Origin: Halorussus gelatinilyticus | GTDB lineage: Archaea; Halobacteriota; Halobacteria; Halobacteriales; Haladaptataceae | Assembly: GCF_023238445.1 (NCBI RefSeq) | Contig: NZ_CP096658.1 | Location: 3,596,001 to 3,660,000 of the forward strand | Length of the DNA stretch: 64,000 nucleotides | Reading direction: 5' to 3' | Shown: positions 9,153-17,430 of the stretch, piece after piece | How positions within the stretch are numbered: the stretch's first letter is position 1 | How the letters are laid out: each line of letters opens with the position of its first letter | Notes under the pieces: generated by a model | The model's database searches: none | Seen by the model: only the letters and a program-made list of their open reading frames with translations | What the model was told of the DNA's origin: nothing | Made by a program: the position numbers and the translations under genes

Positions 9153-9812
9153 CTACTCGACGTTCTCGGGCGGGAACACCATGCCGCGGTCGTCCTGAAC
9201 CGCCTCGAAGAAGTCGGCGATGGAGTCGTCCGGGCTCAGGTCGTAGGTCTCCAGAATCGCTTGCAGGCAGGACGGCGAGTAGCGAACCCGGACGTTCGAC
9301 TCGGTGAGCAGGATGCCCAGCACGTCCTCGACGGCGGTCTCGGTGGTCAACTGCTGGGCGTACCACCGCAGGAGACCGTCGAACACCGTGCCCACGTCGT
9401 CGGAGAACATCTGCTGGTGGCTGATGGCGTCGTCGGCCTTGGCGGTGACGTGGAACCCGTAGCGCGAACTCGCGCTGTCGAGGTCGTCTTCGAGTCGCCG
9501 TTTCACCGCGCCCGAGTCCGCCGGTGCGGTCGATTGCCGACCGCGGCCGTCGTCGGCCGACTCCTCGTCCGGGGCCGACTCCGCGGCGTCGTCGTCCGAT
9601 TGCGACCCGTCGGGCGAGGCGTTGCCGTCGGGGACGTTCGGTCGCTCGTCGGTGCCGATGACGTATCGGCCGGGGTCGAGCGAGACGACGTTCTCCTCGT
9701 CCTCGATGTCGAGTTCGTCGGGGGCGAGTGCGCCGTCGTCGCGCGACCGGTCCGCGGAGTCGAGGGGCGACCGGTCGTCGGGGTCCCGACCGCCGTCGGG
9801 CATCGGACACAT
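9153..9812 (-). CDS. conserved haloarchaeal acidic protein, unknown function
   Basis: 219 residues with two parts. The N-terminal 100 residues are acidic and low in complexity but contain a compact motif, DELDIEDEENVVSLDPGRYVIG. The C-terminal 110 residues look folded (GFHVTAKADDAISHQQMFS through FFEAVQDDRGMVFPP). The ATG at 9812 is favoured: a minus-strand TTTATGTG TATA box at about 9837-9844 puts the transcript start near 9812, and the longer ATG at 9848 lies upstream of that box. The DPGRYVIG-type motif recurs in haloarchaeal proteins of unknown role, to my memory; I do not assign a function. Confidence 0.7.
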   Translation of the reverse strand: MCPMPDGGRDPDDRSPLDSADRSRDDGALAPDELDIEDEENVVSLDPGRYVIGTDERPNVPDGNASPDGSQSDDDAAESAPDEESADDGRGRQSTAPADSGAVKRRLEDDLDSASSRYGFHVTAKADDAISHQQMFSDDVGTVFDGLLRWYAQQLTTETAVEDVLGILLTESNVRVRYSPSCLQAILETYDLSPDDSIADFFEAVQDDRGMVFPPENVE

Positions 9813-10049
9813 TGGCAGTGAGTACCGTTCGGTTTCACATAAACCCACCGCCTACCCCGGCTTGCGGTCCGATATTCGACCCCTCGCGGACGCTCTGATT
9901 TCCCGGTTCGCCGAGAACTCGCCGTCGTACTCCCGTTTCGAGCGACGGATTCCGTCGGCGAACGCAATTTTTGCTACGACCCGCCGAGTTTTCGACAATC
10001 GTTGTAGACGGGATTTATTATCGTCGAAGCTCTCGACACGAACATCGAA

Positions 10050-10274
10050 ATGAGCGTTCAACGTCCGACGACACACACCGACGAACTGCCGACCGAACTG
10101 GAGTCGCCGCGCGCGAAACTTGTCTACCTGTTCCTGCAGACCCGCGAAGCGTCGATAGACGAGCTTCAGACGGGACTCGGCGTGAAGAAGATCACGCTGT
10201 ACAGCATCCTGCGGACGCTTCGTGAGCGGGAACTCGTGGAGAAGCGGGACGGACGGTTCGCGGTTGCCGAGTAG
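10050..10274 (+). CDS. small winged-helix transcription regulator
   Basis: 74-residue winged helix-turn-helix protein. After an extended 20-residue N-terminus come helix 1 (AKLVYLFLQT), the turn and recognition helix (ASIDELQTGLGVKKITLYSILRTLRERELV) and a beta wing (EKRDGRFAVAE). It resembles TrmB/MarR-type one-domain regulators of haloarchaea. A TTTATTATC element at 10014-10023 is spaced about 33 nt from the ATG. Its stop codon abuts that of a tiny convergent gene. The target is unknown. Confidence 0.8.
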   Translation: MSVQRPTTHTDELPTELESPRAKLVYLFLQTREASIDELQTGLGVKKITLYSILRTLRERELVEKRDGRFAVAE

Positions 10275-10379
10275 CTACTCTTCTTCCTCTTCCGGGCAGA
10301 GTTGGTCGGGTGTACGCTGGTAGCGCGGCGTGGCGACGAACTGCTCGATGCGTTCGCGTTCTTCTTTCGAGAGAGCCAT
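10275..10379 (-). CDS. 34-residue acidic small protein
   Basis: A short gene starting at the ATG at 10379 and ending with TAG at 10277-10275, directly abutting the stop of the winged-helix gene on the other strand. The product begins MALSKEERERIEQFVATPRY and ends in a run of glutamates (CPEEEEE). It has an amphipathic helical start and reads as a genuine small haloarchaeal protein rather than random sequence. There is no TM segment and only one cysteine. The function is unknown, and expression evidence is needed to be sure of it. Confidence 0.55.
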   Translation of the reverse strand: MALSKEERERIEQFVATPRYQRTPDQLCPEEEEE

Positions 10380-10595
10380 AGCCGAAGGAACTCACGGCAA
10401 CACCAAAAAGACAGCGGCCATCCCGACTTCGGGTAGCCGCCTCGGGGCGGAACGCGAGCGGAGTCCGTCGAATGCGGCGCTATCCCCGACGCGACGATTC
10501 TCCCTCCCGACAGGTCTTTTGTCACAGAAGCCCCAGCGGTACTGTGGGGTTACGAATGTTCGACAGTAACGCGACCGCGGTTCGGGGGGAGACGG

Positions 10596-11450
10596 ATGGC
10601 TGAGGCAGACGACAAGTATCCCGCGGAGTCCGGGCGGCGGCGGTTCATCAAAGGCGTCGTCGGGAGCGCGTCTCTCGCCGGACTGGGAACGGTGGCCGCC
10701 GCGGGCATCGACACGACGACCTCGCCGACCGGGGCCGGCGGCGGCATCACGCAGTACTACGGTCCGGAGAACATCGCCGGGCCAGCGCCGCGCGCGATGC
10801 CCCAGATTCCCATCGAAGTAGACGACGAGGGGTTCGTGAAGGGCATCTGGCCCGAACCCGAGACGGTAACCGAGCAGGGCCGCGAGGTAACCGTCGCCCG
10901 GATGGAACTCGGCGGCATCACGTACACCAGCGAGTGGTTCCAGTACTGCGGCGTCCAGACGTACCCCGGCGTGGACCCCGACGCGGACCAGGACAACTTC
11001 TTCCGGTACGCGAGTTCGCCGCCCTACGAGTGGCAACAGGAGGAGGTCGAACCCGGCGAGCGAGTCAAGGTCGAACACTTCGAGGACTACGCGACGTGGG
11101 GCAACGGCATCGGCCGGGACGGACTGGGCAAGCCCGCACTGGTGACGTGGCGCTCGCAGGACGTGCCGCCCTCGGGCACGTTGCCGGTCCAGATAATCCG
11201 AAGCACTCGGTTCGAGGAGTTGACCGACCAGGGCAGCGACTGGATTTCGGCAAGTACCGACCAAGGGTTCTACGCCAATCTGAACAAGTGTACCCACTTC
11301 TGTTGCGTGCCGGGGTACAAGGCGCTCGGGTCGAGCGCGCGGTTCAACGCCGAGAACGAGATCTACTGCCAGTGTCACCAGTCGGTGTACGACCCGTACA
11401 ACATCGTGGAGGTCTCGTTCGTCGCGCTCCCCCGACCCGAGGAGGACTGA
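10596..11450 (+). CDS. Tat-exported Rieske iron-sulfur protein
   Basis: 284-residue Rieske [2Fe-2S] protein. A Tat signal (RRRFIKGVVGSASLAGLG) anchors or exports the N-terminus. The cluster ligands are clear: box 1 KCTHFCC with C232 and H234, box 2 CQCHQS with C258 and H261, plus the two disulfide cysteines C237 and C260. It resembles the Rieske subunit of haloarchaeal bc1-like or nitrate respiratory electron-transfer complexes. Unusually, no cytochrome b gene sits beside it in this window. It is followed by a zinc-ribbon gene. The acidic surface and 50-residue TSPTGAGGG-containing neck are typical of halophiles. Confidence 0.85.
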   Translation: MAEADDKYPAESGRRRFIKGVVGSASLAGLGTVAAAGIDTTTSPTGAGGGITQYYGPENIAGPAPRAMPQIPIEVDDEGFVKGIWPEPETVTEQGREVTVARMELGGITYTSEWFQYCGVQTYPGVDPDADQDNFFRYASSPPYEWQQEEVEPGERVKVEHFEDYATWGNGIGRDGLGKPALVTWRSQDVPPSGTLPVQIIRSTRFEELTDQGSDWISASTDQGFYANLNKCTHFCCVPGYKALGSSARFNAENEIYCQCHQSVYDPYNIVEVSFVALPRPEED

Positions 11451-11499
11451 TGCGGATCGGGAACCGAACCTATCAGTTCCAGTAGCTGGCAACAAACGT

Positions 11500-11506
11500 T
11501 TTATAT
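11500..11506 (+). promoter_or_regulatory. TATA box for the 64-residue zinc-ribbon gene
   Basis: TTTATAT lies about 35 nt ahead of the ATG at 11538, placing the transcript start near 11530. This supports the ATG rather than the TTG at 11529. Confidence 0.5.
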
Positions 11507-11537
11507 CCGCGGTAAGCATCCACGAACGTTGAAGCGA

Positions 11538-11732
11538 ATGCTCTCGACAGTCCTCGACAGACTCAGGCGAATGGTGGGGTCCCCCGAGTCGAATTCCGAC
11601 GACGGCGACGCCCGAGACGACGGTCCGGACCTCTACGAGTGCGAGGGCTGTGGCTCAGTGTTCATCTCGAAACCAGACCAGTGTTCGACCTGCGAGGACG
11701 ACGACTTCTCGAACGTCGGAAAGTTTCAGTAG
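11538..11732 (+). CDS. small zinc-ribbon protein
   Basis: 64 residues. An amphipathic N-terminal helix (MLSTVLDRLRRMVG) is followed by an acidic linker and a C-terminal zinc ribbon with CEGCG and CSTCEDDDF, two C-x2-C knuckles. Such one-domain zinc proteins are numerous in haloarchaea and mostly uncharacterised. It stands between the Rieske gene and the beta-propeller gene with its own TATA element. Start at ATG 11538; a TTG at 11529 would add three residues. Confidence 0.75.
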   Translation: MLSTVLDRLRRMVGSPESNSDDGDARDDGPDLYECEGCGSVFISKPDQCSTCEDDDFSNVGKFQ

Positions 11733-11825
11733 CGGAGCAGTCGCTCCGCGAGACGACGTCGGATAGCGACGCTTTTCCCGACGGGCCACCGAGTTCCGAC
11801 CGATGGTCGTCTCCCGACCGGCATC

Positions 11826-13184
11826 ATGAACCGAACCAAATCGCTCGTGCTCGCGGTCGTCGTCGCCCTCACAGTCCTCTCCGGGGCCGGAGCCTACGCG
11901 CTCACCCAGACCGACGACGCCGGGGGCCAGTCCGACCAGACACCGGCGCTGGCCGCCAACTGGCTCAGCGACACGGGCAGGAACATCACCGGGAACCACC
12001 ACGTCGCGGTCGGCGGGCAGGTCGGCAACCGGTCGCTCGTGTTCGCACCCATCAGCGGCGCGGCACCGAGCGGCGGGGGTCACGACCACGACCACCGCGA
12101 CGCCGCCTCGGACGAGTCCAGCGCCGCGTCGGACGCCGCGGCAGGGTGCGGGCTGGTCGCGCTCGACGGCGCGTCGGGCGCGGCCCGGTGGAGCTACGAG
12201 GTCCCCGCCGAGAACTGCACCATCCACGCCATCGCCGACCCGACGCTCGCGGACCTGAACGGCGACGGAACCCGAGAGGTGCTGGCGACCTCCACCGAGA
12301 AGACCGTCGCGGCGTTCGACCCGGCGACCGGCGAGCGCTCGTTCGAGCACAACCTCTCGGCGTACGGCTACACCCGGCCGCTCGTGGCGAACTTCACGGG
12401 CGACGGCGACCCCGAAGTCGTCGTCGTGGACGTTCACGGCACCGTCTTCGTGGTCGAACCCGACGGCGAGACCGTCTGGACCCGCAAGCTCCCGGCGAAC
12501 TACGTCTGGGGCCAACCGCACGTCGAGGACTTCGACGGGGACGGCACGTCCGAGTTGGCCGTCGCGCTCGGCAGCGGCCGCCTCGTGATGCTCGAAAACG
12601 ACGGGACAGTCGCGTGGAACCGCTCGGTCGGCGCGGGCGACTCGGTGACGTGGTTCGCCACGGGACAGGCCGACAACGACTCGCCCGCCGAACTCGTGAC
12701 CGCGACCTCCGGCGGCAACGTCTCGCTGTTCGAGGGCGACGGCTCGCTGGTCTGGCGTCGGTCGCTCGGCGCTTACGCCGCGGTTGACGCGGTCGGCGAC
12801 GGCGACGACGACGGCACGCCAGAGGTCTACGCGACCGCCCGCGACGGCGACCTCCGCGCCATCGACGCCACCGACGGCTCCGTCGAGTGGTCCACGAGTC
12901 TGACCACGGTCAACGCGCAGATGACGCCGCCGCCGGTTCTCGGCGACGTGGACGGCGACGGCGACGACGAACTCGTCGCGGCGTCGAACGGCGGAAAAGT
13001 GGCAACCGTGGACCCGAAGTCGGGCGAGATTCTCGCGGAGTACGAGCGCGACACGCCAATCTGGACGAACCCGACGCTCGGCGACGTGGACGACGACCCC
13101 GCGCCGGAGATTCTAGTGATGTACGGCGACGGCCGGGTCGCGGCGCTCTCGTACGGCGACGGCGCGACGCAGAAAAGCGCGTAG
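11826..13184 (+). CDS. secreted FG-GAP/PQQ-like beta-propeller protein
   Basis: 452 residues. An N-terminal signal or anchor helix (SLVLAVVVALTVLSGAGAYAL) is followed by repeated propeller blades. Several blades carry Ca2+-binding-like loops with the pattern D-x-N/D-x-D-G-(T/D): LADLNGDGTREVLA, VEDFDGDGTSELAV, LGDVDGDGDDELVA, LGDVDDDPAPEILV. A His/Asp-rich loop (HDHDHRD) sits near residue 90. These features fit an extracellular adhesion or scaffold propeller; no enzyme motif is seen. It is monocistronic, with no related neighbour. Confidence 0.8.
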   Translation: MNRTKSLVLAVVVALTVLSGAGAYALTQTDDAGGQSDQTPALAANWLSDTGRNITGNHHVAVGGQVGNRSLVFAPISGAAPSGGGHDHDHRDAASDESSAASDAAAGCGLVALDGASGAARWSYEVPAENCTIHAIADPTLADLNGDGTREVLATSTEKTVAAFDPATGERSFEHNLSAYGYTRPLVANFTGDGDPEVVVVDVHGTVFVVEPDGETVWTRKLPANYVWGQPHVEDFDGDGTSELAVALGSGRLVMLENDGTVAWNRSVGAGDSVTWFATGQADNDSPAELVTATSGGNVSLFEGDGSLVWRRSLGAYAAVDAVGDGDDDGTPEVYATARDGDLRAIDATDGSVEWSTSLTTVNAQMTPPPVLGDVDGDGDDELVAASNGGKVATVDPKSGEILAEYERDTPIWTNPTLGDVDDDPAPEILVMYGDGRVAALSYGDGATQKSA

Positions 13185-13573
13185 ACGCGCTCGTTCGACC
13201 GTCGTCTCGACGGGAACGAGAAATTGCATACAGGTCGAACGGAGAGTTCGGGGTCCGCCGAGCGAGGAGAGTGCGCCCGGCAGACCGACGGCGACACGGG
13301 CCGAATCGAATCTCGCGGGAGTCGATTCGAGCGGTTTCGACGTGGGCGCTGGCACGCGAGTCGGCACGTCGAGGCGGTCTATCACCGCCCATTCGGGCGA
13401 TTGTACCGGAGTCATGTAAACCGGCGTCAGACTCCCGGACCGTTTCACATTAAGTGGGGACCGAGGCATCTGGGCGACGGTCGCCGCGAACGGTCGGAAC
13501 TACCACGAGGATTCATAACCCTCGCTTGGGACGTACCGACCAGCGCACGCGACCCCCGCGTGCTCCGCCACCC
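13185..13573 (+). other. intergenic region without a supported gene
   Basis: About 390 nt between the propeller gene and the next winged-helix gene. Open frames here are short and look random. A TTCATAAC sequence near 13514 may be the TATA box of the downstream gene; I see no RNA gene or repeat. Confidence 0.5.
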
Positions 13574-13918
13574 ATGGACTTCGAAACCGCGTTCGACTTA
13601 CTGAGTAACGAGTACCGACGCGCCATCGTCGCGCTCTTAGACGAGGAAGGGTCGGTCCCCCGCGAACGACTGCCGAGGCGCCTCCTCGCGCGCGGCGTTG
13701 GCCCGGACGACGACCGGACCCGACGTCGGTTGCGCATCGCGCTCCACCACAACCACCTGCCGCGTCTGGCCGACGCTGGCGTCCTGACGTACGACGACGA
13801 GGCGGTGACTGCGACCGCGAAAGTAGCGGCGGTCGCGTCGTGGCTCGACGGGTCGAACCACACCCCGACGACCGCGCGGAGCGACCTCGACGAGCAACTG
13901 ACCGCGTTCTACGCGTAG
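13574..13918 (+). CDS. DUF7344-like winged-helix regulator
   Basis: 114-residue haloarchaeal winged-helix protein. The start MDFETAFDLLSNEYRRAIVALL and the later HLPRLADAGVLTYDDEAVTAT (recognition helix end and wing) match the pattern of the DUF7344 DNA-binding domains that regulate many haloarchaeal genes. The ATG at 13574 was chosen over an upstream frame start at 13454, which would add 40 Arg-rich residues unlike the family. The same domain type recurs at the C-terminus of the protein at 30711-31616. The target is unknown. Confidence 0.75.
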   Translation: MDFETAFDLLSNEYRRAIVALLDEEGSVPRERLPRRLLARGVGPDDDRTRRRLRIALHHNHLPRLADAGVLTYDDEAVTATAKVAAVASWLDGSNHTPTTARSDLDEQLTAFYA

Positions 13919-13992
13919 ACTCGCTTCTCTTTTTCGCGGTGGGACGTTCGAGAGAATCGATTCCGTCGCTGGCGACGTTGCCAGTGACAGGA

Positions 13993-14066
13993 AGCCAGGG
14001 GTGGGATTTGAACCCACGAACTCCCGATTACAAGTCGGGTGCTTGAACCGCCCAAGCTCCCCTGGC
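13993..14066 (-). tRNA. tRNA-Thr (anticodon UGU)
   Basis: On the minus strand the 5' acceptor GCCAGGG pairs with CCCTGGC at the 3' end. The anticodon stem CCCGA/TCGGG encloses CTTGTAA, giving anticodon TGT (Thr). The T arm is GTGGGTTCAAATCCCAC. No CCA is encoded and no intron is visible. Confidence 0.93.
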
Positions 14067-14107
14067 GCGCTCGTCACGGACCGCCGTAGCGCAGTCCCAC
14101 GTTCTGG

Positions 14108-14617
14108 CTACTCCTTTGTGAGCGTATCGCTTTCGACCGATTTTTCCAGTTCGACGCGGTGAGGAGCGTAGCCGTGGCGGCGGTAGAATCGGCGCGCGTC
14201 GGCGTTCTCGGCCATCACGTCGAGCGAGACGGCGTCGGCCCCCGCCTCGGCGAGTCGGGTCTCCGCGGCGTCGAGGAGCGCCGACCCGACGCCCTCGCCG
14301 CGGCGCGCGGGCACGACGTAGATGTTCCGGACGACGCCGCGAACCGCGTCCTGCTCGTAGCCGCTCGACTCGATGTCGACGGTCACGAAGCCGACGATTT
14401 CGCGGTCGTCCGACTCCCCGTCTGCGTCCGACTCGTCGGCGCGAGCCACGAGGAGTTCGTCGGCCACCGCGTGCTGGGCGATGGACTCCCGGAGTGTCTG
14501 GCGGTTCTCCGCGGGCAGGAGGTGGGAGTCGTACTCGCGCTGTCCCTCGGCGAGTTCGACCCACAGGTCGGCGGCCGCGTCGGCGTCCGCAGTCGTACCG
14601 ACCTCGATGGAGACCAT
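14108..14617 (-). CDS. GNAT-family N-acetyltransferase
   Basis: 169 residues with the GNAT fold: strand-helix start (IEVGTTADADAAADLWVELA), acetyl-CoA pyrophosphate loop in VVPARRGEGVGSALL, and the C-terminal YRRHGYAPHRVELEKS segment after NADARRFY. The acyl acceptor is unknown. Its ATG directly follows the pgk stop (TGA then ATG), so it is probably co-transcribed and translationally coupled to pgk. A short acidic insertion (ADESDADGESDD) lies between core strands. Confidence 0.85.
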   Translation of the reverse strand: MVSIEVGTTADADAAADLWVELAEGQREYDSHLLPAENRQTLRESIAQHAVADELLVARADESDADGESDDREIVGFVTVDIESSGYEQDAVRGVVRNIYVVPARRGEGVGSALLDAAETRLAEAGADAVSLDVMAENADARRFYRRHGYAPHRVELEKSVESDTLTKE

Positions 14618-15817
14618 TCAGTTCCGGAGCGCCTCGACCGCCGGCAGGTCCTCGCCGGTCAGCATGTTGAGGGCCGCGCCGCCGCCGGTGCTGACGTGGT
14701 CGAAGCCCTCGACGTCGAACTCGCGGATGGCCGCGGCGGTGTCGCCGCCGCCGACGACGCTGAACTCGGCGTCCGTGGCGGTCTCGAACAGTTCGCGCGT
14801 GCCGCGGGCGAACGTCTCGTCCTCGAAGACTCCCGCCGGACCGTTGAGGACGACCGTGCCGGAGCCTTCGACGGTCTCGCCGTAGGCTTCTATCGTCGCG
14901 GTCCCGACGTCCATCGCGGCCTCGCCCTCGCGTGGCGGCAGGTCCCCGGCGGCGATCTCGTGGCGCTCGCCGTCGCGCTCGACCGCCAAATCGACGGGGA
15001 GGCGGATTCGGTCGCCGTACTCCGCCAGCAGGTCGGCCGCGCGGTCGATTTCGTCCCAGTAGCCCTGTTCGTACACGAAGTCCGCGCTGGCGTCGCCGAG
15101 GTCGGTCCCGTCGGCGAGCAGGAAGACGTTGGCGACGACGCCGGTCGTCAGCACCTCGTCGGCGAGGCCGCGTTCGAGGACGCTCTCGGCGACCGCCAGC
15201 GAGTCGGGGACCTTCGCGCCGCCGACGACGTAGGTCCGGGGTTCGGGCGTCGATTCGATGTCGCCCAGCACGTCGAGTTCCGACTCCATCACACGCCCGG
15301 CGTAGGCCGGAATCCGGGTCGGGAAGCCGACGATGGAGGGCTGAGAACGGTGGGCCGCCGCGAAGGCGTCGTTGACGTAGGCGTCCAAGACGGGGGCGAG
15401 TTTGTCCACGAGTTCCGTCTCTCCGGCACGGTCGGCGGGAAACTCCATATACTCCTCGCTGTAGAATCGCGTGTTCTCCAGCACGACCGCCTGTCCGTCG
15501 TCCAGATTCTCGATTTTGCGGCGGGCCTCCCCCGAGAACGTGCCGTCGGCGTACCCCACCGGCGCGTCGAGCAGTTCGTCGAGGCGGTCTGCGTGCGGGC
15601 GGAGGTCTCTGAACTCGTCGCCGCCGGGACGGCCTTGATGGGCGAGGACGGCCACCCGGCCGCCGCGGTCGAGCAGTTCCGAGAGGGTCTCGACGTGAGC
15701 GCGCAGTCGGGCGTCGTCGGCCAGCGCGCCCTCGTCGGTCAGGGGGCTGTTGATGTCGATACGCACTCCCAGCGTTGTCCCTTGGACGGCGAGGTCGTCC
15801 AGGGTCTCTATCGCCAT
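14618..15817 (-). CDS. pgk: phosphoglycerate kinase
   Basis: Catalyses 1,3-bisphosphoglycerate + ADP to 3-phosphoglycerate + ATP in glycolysis, and the reverse in gluconeogenesis. The 399-residue product has the family motifs: RIDINSPL near residue 19, AHQGRPGG near 59-66, ENTRFYSEEY, NDAFAAAHR, VVGGAKV, NGPAGVFED and the C-terminal VVGGGDTAAAI with STGGGAALNML. The length is normal for an archaeal PGK. The next gene downstream is a coupled GNAT. A CACATATTTC element about 33 nt upstream of the ATG is a candidate TATA box. Confidence 0.97.
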   Translation of the reverse strand: MAIETLDDLAVQGTTLGVRIDINSPLTDEGALADDARLRAHVETLSELLDRGGRVAVLAHQGRPGGDEFRDLRPHADRLDELLDAPVGYADGTFSGEARRKIENLDDGQAVVLENTRFYSEEYMEFPADRAGETELVDKLAPVLDAYVNDAFAAAHRSQPSIVGFPTRIPAYAGRVMESELDVLGDIESTPEPRTYVVGGAKVPDSLAVAESVLERGLADEVLTTGVVANVFLLADGTDLGDASADFVYEQGYWDEIDRAADLLAEYGDRIRLPVDLAVERDGERHEIAAGDLPPREGEAAMDVGTATIEAYGETVEGSGTVVLNGPAGVFEDETFARGTRELFETATDAEFSVVGGGDTAAAIREFDVEGFDHVSTGGGAALNMLTGEDLPAVEALRN

Positions 15818-15956
15818 GTAGGTCTGTCCAACGGCGGGAGGGAAATATGTGTCGGGCTATCCGACAAATAAAAATTCGATTCCGAGTGAACTTTCCGGTG
15901 ACGAGCGTCGGATTCGCGCGCCGAGGGATATGAGTGAGGTTCACAATTTGCAAACT

Positions 15957-15964
15957 TTTTTATA
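15957..15964 (+). promoter_or_regulatory. TATA box of the first binding-protein gene
   Basis: TTTTTATA is centred about 30 nt upstream of the ATG at 15991, which points to a leaderless mRNA starting at that ATG rather than at the ATG at 16000. Confidence 0.6.
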
Positions 15965-15990
15965 CCCCGTGTGAGACCTTCTGGTAGACT

Positions 15991-17262
15991 ATGACAGGCA
16001 TGGAAGAGTCGCGGCGCGCGTATCTGAAGACGACGGCGGCGGTAGCGGGGGCCGGACTCACCGGCCTCTCGGGATGTATCGGAAGCATCTCAGGCGGCGG
16101 TGGCGGCGGTGGCCCCATCCAGATGGGGTCGATTCTCCCGATTACGGGGTCGCTGAGTCCCTACGGACAAGGGATGCAGGACGCGGTGAACCTCGCGAAG
16201 AAGCACATCAACGACGCGGGCGGACCGCTCGGTCGGACCGTGAAGGTCACGAACAAAGACAGCGAGACGAAGCCGAGCAAAGCCTCTCAGAAGTACAAAT
16301 CGCTGGTCAACGAGCAGGGCATCGTCGGCTTCGTCGGGGCGGCGTCCAGCGGGGTCTCGGTTCCCCTCGCCAAGAACGTCGCCTCCGACGGCGTGATGCA
16401 GGTGAGCCACGCGAGTACGACCCCGGCACTCGCCGAAATCGGCTACAACGACGACGAGAGCATCAAGTACTTCGGCCGGACGGCACCCAACGACGGCCAA
16501 CAGGGACTCGTGATGGGCCGCACCATGAACGAGGACAAGTACATCGGCGCGGACAAGGCCGCGTTCCTCTACGTCAACAACGCGTACGGCAAGGGACTGG
16601 CGAAGAAGGCGAAGGCCGCGTTCGACGGTGAGACGGTCGGGATGGTTCCCTACGACAAGAAATCGACCGACTACACCTCGACGCTCGACAAGCTGTTCGA
16701 GAACGACCCCGACGCCATCGGGTTCGTCGGCTACCCCGGCAACGGAAAGACCATCCTCAAGCAATGGAACAACGGCGGCTACGGCGGCGAGTGGGTCCTC
16801 AGCGAGGGTCTGAACGACAAGGGATTCTTCCAGAACCTGAAATCCATCACCGACGGGATGTATCTCGCGTCGCCGAGTCCGGAGTCCGCGAAGAAGAGCA
16901 CGAAAGCATTCAACGAAGGAATGGGCGACAAGTCCGGAACGCTGTTCGCCGCTCACGCTTACGACGGCCTGTTCCTGCAAGCGCTGGCCATGCACAAAGC
17001 AGGGAAAGCGTCCGGCAAGGCCATCGCCAAGAACATCCGGTCGGTCTCCCGCGAGGGGACGAAGGTGTACGCCGGACAGTTCAAGAGGGCCAAGGACCTT
17101 CTCGACGACAGCGAGGACATCAACTATCAGGGCGCGTCCAGTCCGGTGGACATGAACGCGAACCTCGAACCGCTCAACAAGTTCGCCATCATGCAGGTCC
17201 AGAAGGGCAAGCGCAAACAGATCACCGAAATCGAACGCTCGTGGTTCGAGGGCAAGCTGTAG
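15991..17262 (+). CDS. branched-chain amino acid ABC transporter, lipoprotein binding protein
   Basis: 423-residue periplasmic-binding-fold type I protein of the LivK/amide-urea-binding class. It has a Tat-type signal (SRRAYLKTTAAVAGAGLTGL) and a lipobox ending at Cys (LSGC), so it should be lipid-anchored outside the membrane. A glycine-rich tether (ISGGGGGGG) leads to PIQMGSILPITGSLSPYGQGM, the usual start of the mature domain. A close paralogue follows downstream. The pair converges with the livHMGF genes, which probably encode their permease. The substrate cannot be read from sequence; branched-chain amino acids or urea/amides are plausible. Confidence 0.88.
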   Translation: MTGMEESRRAYLKTTAAVAGAGLTGLSGCIGSISGGGGGGGPIQMGSILPITGSLSPYGQGMQDAVNLAKKHINDAGGPLGRTVKVTNKDSETKPSKASQKYKSLVNEQGIVGFVGAASSGVSVPLAKNVASDGVMQVSHASTTPALAEIGYNDDESIKYFGRTAPNDGQQGLVMGRTMNEDKYIGADKAAFLYVNNAYGKGLAKKAKAAFDGETVGMVPYDKKSTDYTSTLDKLFENDPDAIGFVGYPGNGKTILKQWNNGGYGGEWVLSEGLNDKGFFQNLKSITDGMYLASPSPESAKKSTKAFNEGMGDKSGTLFAAHAYDGLFLQALAMHKAGKASGKAIAKNIRSVSREGTKVYAGQFKRAKDLLDDSEDINYQGASSPVDMNANLEPLNKFAIMQVQKGKRKQITEIERSWFEGKL

Positions 17263-17397
17263 CCGTCTCGTCACTGACGCACGGGTGACATCTATGCCGA
17301 CCGAGGGCGAAACCGCCCACCGACGACGCTTTCTTTCGGGCCTGTCGCCGAACGCGATTGAACTATCCCGACGTGTCACCGGAATCATACACAATAG

Positions 17398-17406
17398 TTT
17401 ATTATC
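17398..17406 (+). promoter_or_regulatory. TATA box of the second binding-protein gene
   Basis: TTTATTATC lies about 30 nt ahead of the ATG at 17431. The second binding-protein gene therefore has its own promoter and is not only read through from the first. Confidence 0.6.
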
Positions 17407-17430
17407 ATCGCGTCGTGTGTCACGTCGGAG

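Noticed and set aside
7893-9821. 642-residue Arg-rich frame on the plus strand
   Set aside because: Third-frame shadow of the membrane-protein gene and of the acidic protein gene; Arg-rich composition typical of such shadows.
14159-15871. 570-residue plus-strand frame opposite pgk
   Set aside because: Antisense of pgk and the GNAT gene; no recognisable domain.
16090-17394. 434-residue minus-strand frame opposite the first binding protein
   Set aside because: Shadow of a certain gene; composition typical of antisense frames.
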